From Rossellomorea vietnamensis NBRC 101237 (GTDB lineage: Bacteria > Bacillota > Bacilli > Bacillales > Bacillaceae_B), in NCBI RefSeq assembly GCF_001591825.1, contig NZ_BCVQ01000015.1:1-64000 (forward strand): DNA of 64,000 nt, written 5' to 3'. The notes under the pieces are model-generated. The model saw nothing but the letters and a program-made list of their open reading frames with translations. It did no database searches and was not told the DNA's origin. Shown here in pieces: positions 58,873-64,000 of this stretch (position 1 is its first letter; the number at the start of each line of letters is the position of its first letter). The position numbers and the translations under genes were made by a program.

Positions 58873-59577
58873 TTAAGAAAAGGCATCCATGACATATCTC
58901 TTCGTTACATCCTGATAAAATCCGGCCTGGACCGTCAAAACGGATACAATCATGACATTAAGGACTTTGGTGAGGTTTTCCTCCGCAATTCCATCAAACG
59001 TTGCCAGCATAGCCCGGCACTCATCCTTGATGAATCCATCGATATGTTCGTTCACTGAACCATCCGCCGTTTTGATTGACGGGAGGGACTGGTGGTGGAT
59101 CTGATCGAAAATGGATGCATAGGCAAGATAAAGATCCGTGGGATTGACGATGTCATCGGTTCGGTCTTCAATATTATTGAACACAAGAGTCAGGATCTTA
59201 CGAATTGATTCGAAATCAAGGGTCGCTTTCAGGTCTTCGACGATGAATAACATGGCGGCCTGTTCGGTGGTGTACTTTTTACCGAGTTGGGGGGACCCGA
59301 TCAATCCTCTTACATCCCGTTTCACCCAGTTCTGGACGGTGCTTTGGGGAAAATTGGTGAATTCGATCAGGTTTCCCAGGGAGACGATCTCTTTAAGGGA
59401 AAAGCCGATGTCGCCTTTGACTGGTTTAAGGATTTTTTGGATGATGGGAGGACGCTCCCTTTGAATGGGGTCCGACCAAATTGCCCCGATCACCGCATGT
59501 GGAGTCCTGCTCGCAGTGCCGTTCAGAGAGAGCAGCAGGTCGGCCATATTTTTGCGTGTCAGTTTAAACGTTTCCAT
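58873..59577 (-). CDS. ykrK: DUF1836 regulator, YkrK-like
   Basis: A 234-residue protein. The central LGNLIEFTNFPQSTVQNWVKRDVRGLIGSPQLGKKYTTEQAAMLFIVEDL is a MerR/DUF1836-type DNA-binding region. The length and the divergent position next to htpX match B. subtilis YkrK, which represses htpX. ATG 59577 (METFKLTRKN) is preferred, as the codons before it have no ribosome site. Confidence 0.8.
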   Translation of the reverse strand: METFKLTRKNMADLLLSLNGTASRTPHAVIGAIWSDPIQRERPPIIQKILKPVKGDIGFSLKEIVSLGNLIEFTNFPQSTVQNWVKRDVRGLIGSPQLGKKYTTEQAAMLFIVEDLKATLDFESIRKILTLVFNNIEDRTDDIVNPTDLYLAYASIFDQIHHQSLPSIKTADGSVNEHIDGFIKDECRAMLATFDGIAEENLTKVLNVMIVSVLTVQAGFYQDVTKRYVMDAFS

Positions 59578-59656
59578 CGTGATTACCCCGTCTCTTTTGC
59601 AAATATCTTCTTCTATACTACTGGTTAGGTGAAGTCTCGTCAATTTCACCTTTTGC

Positions 59657-59711
59657 TTGTATTTTGAACATGAAGGATTTATAATATTATCAGATACAGG
59701 TTCATTTGAAC
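59657..59711 (+). promoter_or_regulatory. htpX promoter with downstream inverted repeat
   Basis: TTGTAT (59657-59662), 17 bp, then TATAAT (59680-59685). GTTCA-TT-TGAAC (59700-59711) lies near the expected transcription start, and TTGAAC recurs at 59665. This is a candidate site for the divergent YkrK-like repressor. Confidence 0.6.
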
Positions 59712-59732
59712 TTGAAATAGGAGTGAGAAAAG

Positions 59733-60614
59733 ATGGGGAAACGAATATTTTATTTCCTGTTAACGAACGTTTTAGTACTACTGACGATTAGCATCATTTT
59801 TTCCGTCACAGGAGCGGGGAATTACATCACGGCTTCAGGCGGATTGGATTTAGGGGCACTGCTCGTATTCAGTGCGATCATCGGTTTTTCCGGATCGTTC
59901 ATCTCTTTAGCGATGTCACGCTGGATGGCGAAGAGGATGATGGGTGTACAGGTATTGAATCCGGATGGCTCTTTATCATCTGAGGAACGTGCCGTTGTCG
60001 AGAAAGTCCACCGTCTATCAAAAGCGGCAGGACTCATGCATATGCCGGAAGTGGGAATCTACCATTCTCCCGAAGTGAATGCATTTGCAACAGGACCTTC
60101 TAAGAAACGCTCCCTTGTTGCCGTTTCAACTGGATTGCTTCGTGAAATGGATGATGATGCGGTTGAAGGTGTCATTGCCCATGAAGTGGCCCACGTGGCG
60201 AACGGGGATATGGTGACGATGACCCTGCTGCAAGGTGTGGTCAATACATTCGTTGTCTTCCTCGCACGGATCGCCGCATGGATTGCATCCCGATTTGCAA
60301 GGGAAGAAATGGCACCGATCGTGCATTTCATTGCTGTGATCGTATTCCAAATCGTCTTCTCGATTTTGGGAAGTCTAGTTGTCTTCGCTTATTCACGTCA
60401 TCGTGAGTATCACGCAGATAGAGGCGGAGCGGATCTTGCCGGTAAGGATAAAATGGTCCATGCCCTGCAGATGCTGAAAGCTTACTCAAGCCGCATGAAG
60501 GGGGAAGACGACACGGCGATTTCTACGTTGAAAATCAATGGACGACGTAAATCGGCGATGTTCTCGACTCACCCGGATTTGGATGAGCGGATCAGCCGTT
60601 TGCAGGCGAAATAA
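59733..60614 (+). CDS. htpX: Membrane zinc metalloprotease HtpX
   Basis: A 293-residue M48 protease of the membrane. The zinc motif is H150-E151-V-A-H154, with the third ligand in [12 protein letters not shown]. Two helices precede and two follow the active site. HtpX degrades damaged membrane proteins. Regulation by the divergent YkrK-type gene is likely. The promoter TTGTAT-17-TATAAT is upstream. Confidence 0.93.
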   Translation: MGKRIFYFLLTNVLVLLTISIIFSVTGAGNYITASGGLDLGALLVFSAIIGFSGSFISLAMSRWMAKRMMGVQVLNPDGSLSSEERAVVEKVHRLSKAAGLMHMPEVGIYHSPEVNAFATGPSKKRSLVAVSTGLLREMDDDAVEGVIAHEVAHVANGDMVTMTLLQGVVNTFVVFLARIAAWIASRFAREEMAPIVHFIAVIVFQIVFSILGSLVVFAYSRHREYHADRGGADLAGKDKMVHALQMLKAYSSRMKGEDDTAISTLKINGRRKSAMFSTHPDLDERISRLQAK

Positions 60615-60617
60615 TAG

Positions 60618-60666
60618 AAGATTAAAAGGTGTCTGACTCCATTAAGGGGGCAGGCGCCTTTTTTAT
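60618..60666 (+). terminator. Terminator of htpX
   Basis: AAAGGTGTCTGACTCC pairs with GGGGGCAGGCGCCTTTT using G-U pairs, then a T run. Confidence 0.85.
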
Positions 60667-60779
60667 GTTTCTGAAGAAAATGGTAAAAATTCCTCTACGA
60701 ATAGATTCTATTCTTTTCCTCTCGCCGTGACCATTTCTCTACTCTATGAATATTTTACTAGTAAAGGAGGATACAAAAT

Positions 60780-61946
60780 ATGGTAAAAGCTAGTGATTAT
60801 TTAATAGCATTGGATGATGGGCACGGTCTTGGGACAGCTGGTAAACGGACGCCTTATATTCCGTCCATCGGAAGGCAGATCCGGGAAAATGAATTCAATG
60901 AAAAAGTGACCTTATTTTTGAAATGGGAATTGGAGAGATGTGGATTCCGGACGCTGTTAACGGCTCCGACCGATGCAGATACCCCGCTTCAGGCGAGAAC
61001 CGATGCCGCGAATTCCATGGGGGCGGATGCAATGGTTTCCAACCATTATAATGCTTTTGATGGGAAGTTTGATGGCCCGGGGAAGGATGCAGAAGGGCAT
61101 TCGCTTCATGTATATTTCAATGATGCAAAGGATAGGAAACTTGCTGAGAGCATTGCAAAGTACTTGAAACAGGGGACAAAGCAAGTGTACCGGGGGATCA
61201 TTGAGCAGAACCTTCATATGACGAGGGAGTTTGATGGGCCGGCGGTGCTTGTAGAGAATGGGTTCATGGATAATGAGAGGGAAGCGTTGCTCATGATCAA
61301 CGAGGATTTTCAACGTGAGACGGCAAGGGAGCAGGCACTGGGGGTGTGTGATTTCTTCGGGGTGCCATATGTGGCTGCAGGCAACGGCGGAAACGTCGGG
61401 TCACCTCCCGTATCCGGTGGGACAAGCACCGGAAATGTTGTCGGCAAACGCGTTGAGAGTATTTACAGAGGAGCAGAAGGTCTTGACTTCTACAGCCGGC
61501 CGACCTTCGATGATACCTACCGTGCAGGAATACTGAAGTACGGGTATGGATTTCCGACGATTGTCCGGAAGCTGAAGGTGGAAGGGGCCGATATGTATGA
61601 AGTCATGAACTCCAGGGGCTATGTGTTTTATGTGACCGCCTCACCGAAATATGTGAAGGTGGAAGGAAGCGGACAGCAAGGGGGCCAAGCCTCACCGCCG
61701 CCTGCAACAGGAGGGCCGATTGCCATTGGGGAAATCACCATCATAGGAGTCGCCAATGCCGCCATCATACAAGATCGTCCGGATCGCTTGACCTCAAAAG
61801 ATTTGGGTACCATCAGAAAAGGACGTACCATTCCCGTCACGGGATCCGTCAGAGGGAAAAACAGCAGCTCAGGCTATTGGGAAGTCGTCTACAACGGAAG
61901 AAGAGCTTATATCACCGGTGAATTCGGACGTTACAAAGCCTATTAG
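60780..61946 (+). CDS. N-acetylmuramoyl-L-alanine amidase with two SH3-like domains
   Basis: A 388-residue Amidase_3 enzyme that cuts the sugar-peptide bond of peptidoglycan. Zinc ligands are H15 (DDGHG), E38 (ENEFN) and the His in SNHYNA; the catalytic Glu is in VENGFMDN. Two C-terminal SH3-like domains (about 215-300 and 310-388) are separated by a Gly/Pro linker. There is no signal peptide, which suggests release at lysis, as for mother-cell sporulation amidases or phage endolysins. AAAGGAGG lies 9 bases before the ATG. Confidence 0.87.
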   Translation: MVKASDYLIALDDGHGLGTAGKRTPYIPSIGRQIRENEFNEKVTLFLKWELERCGFRTLLTAPTDADTPLQARTDAANSMGADAMVSNHYNAFDGKFDGPGKDAEGHSLHVYFNDAKDRKLAESIAKYLKQGTKQVYRGIIEQNLHMTREFDGPAVLVENGFMDNEREALLMINEDFQRETAREQALGVCDFFGVPYVAAGNGGNVGSPPVSGGTSTGNVVGKRVESIYRGAEGLDFYSRPTFDDTYRAGILKYGYGFPTIVRKLKVEGADMYEVMNSRGYVFYVTASPKYVKVEGSGQQGGQASPPPATGGPIAIGEITIIGVANAAIIQDRPDRLTSKDLGTIRKGRTIPVTGSVRGKNSSSGYWEVVYNGRRAYITGEFGRYKAY

Positions 61947-61957
61947 TCTGTTCCGAT

Positions 61958-61996
61958 CAAAGAGGAGCCTTGCATGCAAGGCTCCTTCTTTGTGCT
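61958..61996 (+). terminator. Terminator of the amidase gene
   Basis: A perfect palindrome GGAGCCTTGCA/TGCAAGGCTCC inside CAAAGA...TCTTTG arms, followed by a short T-rich tail. Confidence 0.85.
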
Positions 61997-62083
61997 CTTT
62001 GCCCCCTATATCCCCTGTTGCAATCCGCCTCCATTTTTAATAAAGTATAGAGTTAGAGAGCAATTTGAAGGAGGACGTAGATA

Positions 62084-63472
62084 GTGTCGAATAATAAACC
62101 AGAAACAATGGTTGCTACTATAGAAGAATTAGATCAAAAAGGGTCGGGACAGGCTGTGATCTGGCGTGAGAATGAGCTGGGGAATCCGAAGAAGCTGCGA
62201 CTCACCATCCCTCAGACCCTGATCGGGGAAAAGGTGAAGGTGACGGTCGATCAACCGGATCGCAGGAGACGTAAGGCGATGGCGGATGAAATCCTGGAGG
62301 CGAACCCAGAGCGTATCGAACCACCTTGTCCACATTTTGACCGCTGTGGAGGTTGTGTGTGGCAGCATTGGGACTATGAGGGTCAGCTGAAGCACAAGAC
62401 CGATCACGTGAAAGAAGCTCTGAATGGGCAGGGGTTTGATCCCGCACTTGTCCGTGACACGATGGGAATGGACAACCCTTGGCGTTATCGCAATAAGATG
62501 GAGTTTACCTTCTCACCGGATGGAGCCCTTGGTTTACATGAGCAGGGGAATTTCCGGAAGATCATTTCACTTGAAACCTGCCTGATTGCAAGTGAGGAGA
62601 TGGTGGAAGCGACGATGGAAGTCGCTGATTGGGTGAAGGATCATGACTTGCAGGGGTATGACAAAGATAAGCATGAAGGGTTATTGCGCCATTTGATGGT
62701 TCGCCAATCGTTTGCGACGGGTGAATTGATGCTTGCTGTGTTCGCTACGGAAGCACCTCATCTCCACTCAGATGCGGTTAAAGATTTAATGAGACGTGTT
62801 GAAGAGAAATTCCCACAAGTGAAGAGTCTATTATGGCTTGAAAACACGGCATGGGCAGACCGTACCCAGGCAGAGGAAATCCACCTGCTTTCGGGACGTG
62901 ATTTCATCTATGACGAAATGGACGGCTACCGTTTCCGTCTATGGTTCGATACGTTCTTCCAGACGAATCCGACGCAGGCACAGAAGCTTGTGGACCTGGC
63001 GGTTGAGATGAGCCAGCCGAAGAAAACGGAGAAGATGATCGATCTTTTCTGTGGAGTAGGGACGTTCTCTCTTCCATTTGCAAGCAAAGTAGGGGAGCTT
63101 GCTGGTATCGAGATCGTGGAAAGCTCCATTGAATCGGCGAAACGGAATGCAGATGATAACGGAATCTCCAATACGACATTCCTCGCAAAGGATGCACGGA
63201 AAGGAATCGACCAGATGCTCGAAACGTTCGGTCATCCACAGCTGTTGATGCTTGACCCACCGCGTTCCGGTGCCGGTGGGAAAGTGATGAGAAGGATCGG
63301 TCGCGCGAAACCTGAGCGAATCGTGTACGTTTCATGCAATCCGGATACGTTCGCGACGGATATCAAGGAACTTGAGCCCTTCGGCTATACCCTTGATGCG
63401 GTTCAACCCGTAGACCTATTCCCTCATACGGTGCATGTGGAATGTGTCGCCACACTGACATTGAATTCATAA
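62084..63472 (+). CDS. rlmD: TrmA/RlmD family RNA (uracil-C5) methyltransferase
   Basis: A 462-residue SAM-dependent enzyme that methylates C5 of uracil in rRNA. An N-terminal TRAM domain is followed by an Fe-S motif (C82, C88, C91), SAM-binding LFCGVGTFSLPFA, LMLDPPRSG and the catalytic C418 in YVSCNPDT. The B. subtilis relative YefA (RlmCD) modifies two 23S rRNA uracils; which sites are modified here is unknown. It starts with GTG after GAAGGAGGA. Confidence 0.87.
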   Translation: MSNNKPETMVATIEELDQKGSGQAVIWRENELGNPKKLRLTIPQTLIGEKVKVTVDQPDRRRRKAMADEILEANPERIEPPCPHFDRCGGCVWQHWDYEGQLKHKTDHVKEALNGQGFDPALVRDTMGMDNPWRYRNKMEFTFSPDGALGLHEQGNFRKIISLETCLIASEEMVEATMEVADWVKDHDLQGYDKDKHEGLLRHLMVRQSFATGELMLAVFATEAPHLHSDAVKDLMRRVEEKFPQVKSLLWLENTAWADRTQAEEIHLLSGRDFIYDEMDGYRFRLWFDTFFQTNPTQAQKLVDLAVEMSQPKKTEKMIDLFCGVGTFSLPFASKVGELAGIEIVESSIESAKRNADDNGISNTTFLAKDARKGIDQMLETFGHPQLLMLDPPRSGAGGKVMRRIGRAKPERIVYVSCNPDTFATDIKELEPFGYTLDAVQPVDLFPHTVHVECVATLTLNS

Positions 63473-63504
63473 GCGGGAAGGACTTTCCACTCCCCTTATC
63501 AATA

Positions 63505-63541
63505 AAACACCCGACCCAATGGGGGCCGGGTGTTTTTTGAT
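63505..63541 (+). terminator. Terminator of the rlmD-like gene
   Basis: AACACCCGaccC pairs with GGGgccGGGTGTT (imperfect centre), then six T residues. Confidence 0.88.
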
Positions 63542-63570
63542 GGTTCATTATTATCTATCAAAGATAGTAA

Positions 63571-63602
63571 GAGGGACGGACCTCCATGGAGGTCCGTCCC
63601 TG
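63571..63602. repeat. Compact palindromic GAGGGACGGACCTCC element
   Basis: 63572-63601 is a perfect 30-bp palindrome: AGGGACGGACCTCCA followed by its complement with no loop. It is the tightest copy of the element, lying between the rlmD-like terminator and the minus-strand gene at the window edge. Confidence 0.9.
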
Positions 63603-63608
63603 AATTTT

Positions 63609-64000
63609 TCATTTGATCGGCCTTGATTTTTTGAATACGTCTGTCAGGTTCCATTTTACGCCATTGCCGCTTGGGTCAGAAATGTTGACGATTGGTGCGA
63701 CCTTAATTATGCCGGTTATTGTTCTTCCATTGTGCTTGAAATCTGTCCGGCCGATAGTGGCAGCAATATTTTCTCCCCACAATCCGTATGTTTCCTGGAT
63801 CTTTGATTTTTGGATAGCGGGATTGAAAAGAACCTCCAATTTGTAACGTTTATCAGGGTTGACCCGTTCCACTTTGATTTGGAACTTCCCTTTTTCGTCC
63901 ACTACCCCGGTACTTTCTGTGACGTATTCCATGTCTTCTTCCCCCTGCCAGTTGATCACCCTTGCATACGATTCATGGTCCCCGTATTCCTTGAGTCCGG
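63609..64000 (-). CDS. Hypothetical protein, 5' end beyond the window
   Basis: A partial frame open from the right edge (GLKEYGDHESYARVINWQGEEDMEYV...) to a stop at 63609, at least 130 residues. An internal GTG at 63959 is unlikely to be the start. The remaining part is rich in beta strands (STGVVDEKGKFQIKVERVNPDKRYKLEVLF), perhaps an extracytoplasmic domain. I do not recognise the family. Confidence 0.6.
   Translation of the reverse strand, partial: GLKEYGDHESYARVINWQGEEDMEYVTESTGVVDEKGKFQIKVERVNPDKRYKLEVLFNPAIQKSKIQETYGLWGENIAATIGRTDFKHNGRTITGIIKVAPIVNISDPSGNGVKWNLTDVFKKSRPIK

Overview
The window is about 64 kb of chromosome from a low-to-medium GC Gram-positive Bacillaceae bacterium. The gene content (htpX with a divergent YkrK-type regulator, an Rrf2/Spx stress pair, an RsbR paralogue, IDEAL-domain proteins, asnO, lysA under a lysine riboswitch, mtlA-mtlR-mtlD), the strong AGGAGG ribosome sites and the U-tailed terminators fit Bacillus sensu lato, perhaps Rossellomorea or a close relative. 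The genus is inference. I see no rRNA, tRNA, CRISPR array, prophage or transposase.

Layout. 0.1-8.5 kb: a run of small accessory enzymes on the plus strand (two zinc deaminases, three small P-loop kinase-like proteins, a LytS-type sensor kinase, a P1/DmpA peptidase, an MBL hydrolase, a GNAT acetyltransferase and a methyltransferase). 8.5-10 kb: a histidyl-tRNA synthetase behind a leader that encodes an 18-residue peptide ending in three His codons, followed by an intrinsic terminator. 10.5-17.8 kb: a MarR/MFS pair, a GyrI-like gene broken by an in-frame stop, a DUF2975/XRE/DUF817 operon, an alpha/beta hydrolase and a DrrAB-like ABC transporter. 18-19.4 kb: an Spx-type regulator, its Rrf2/SaiR-like repressor and an IDEAL-domain gene, each preceded by the same 23-bp operator. 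20.4-26.7 kb: a C45-type amidohydrolase, a heterodimeric ABC exporter and an SDR/MerR pair. 26.8-33.2 kb (mostly minus): a YibE/F pair with a structured leader and terminator, an SdpI-like protein, an S9 peptidase and AsnO.

33.6-43.2 kb: an RsbR-like STAS protein, an unusual sigma-like/anti-sigma/DUF4179 fusion protein and the mannitol operon. 43.5-50.5 kb: a prolyl-4-hydroxylase-like oxygenase, a DMT exporter with a divergent XRE-cupin regulator, a DUF2935 protein, lysA and an orphan pair of peptide-type ABC permeases. 51-54.8 kb: a 1237-residue secreted subtilase. 55-64 kb: a second GyrI-like gene, a LysR regulator divergent from a YhgE/Pip protein, ykrK-htpX, a cell wall amidase, a TrmA-family RNA methyltransferase and a gene cut by the window edge.

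Two repeat families lie between the genes: arrays of degenerate units at a 20-bp period (core CCCGCAYGAT, three arrays) and a palindromic element built on GAGGGACGGACCT (at least five intergenic or gene-end copies plus one inside asnO). The strongest candidates for undescribed biology are the histidine leader-peptide attenuator, the structured leader of the YibE/F operon, the three-operator SaiR-like regulon and the 20-bp arrays.
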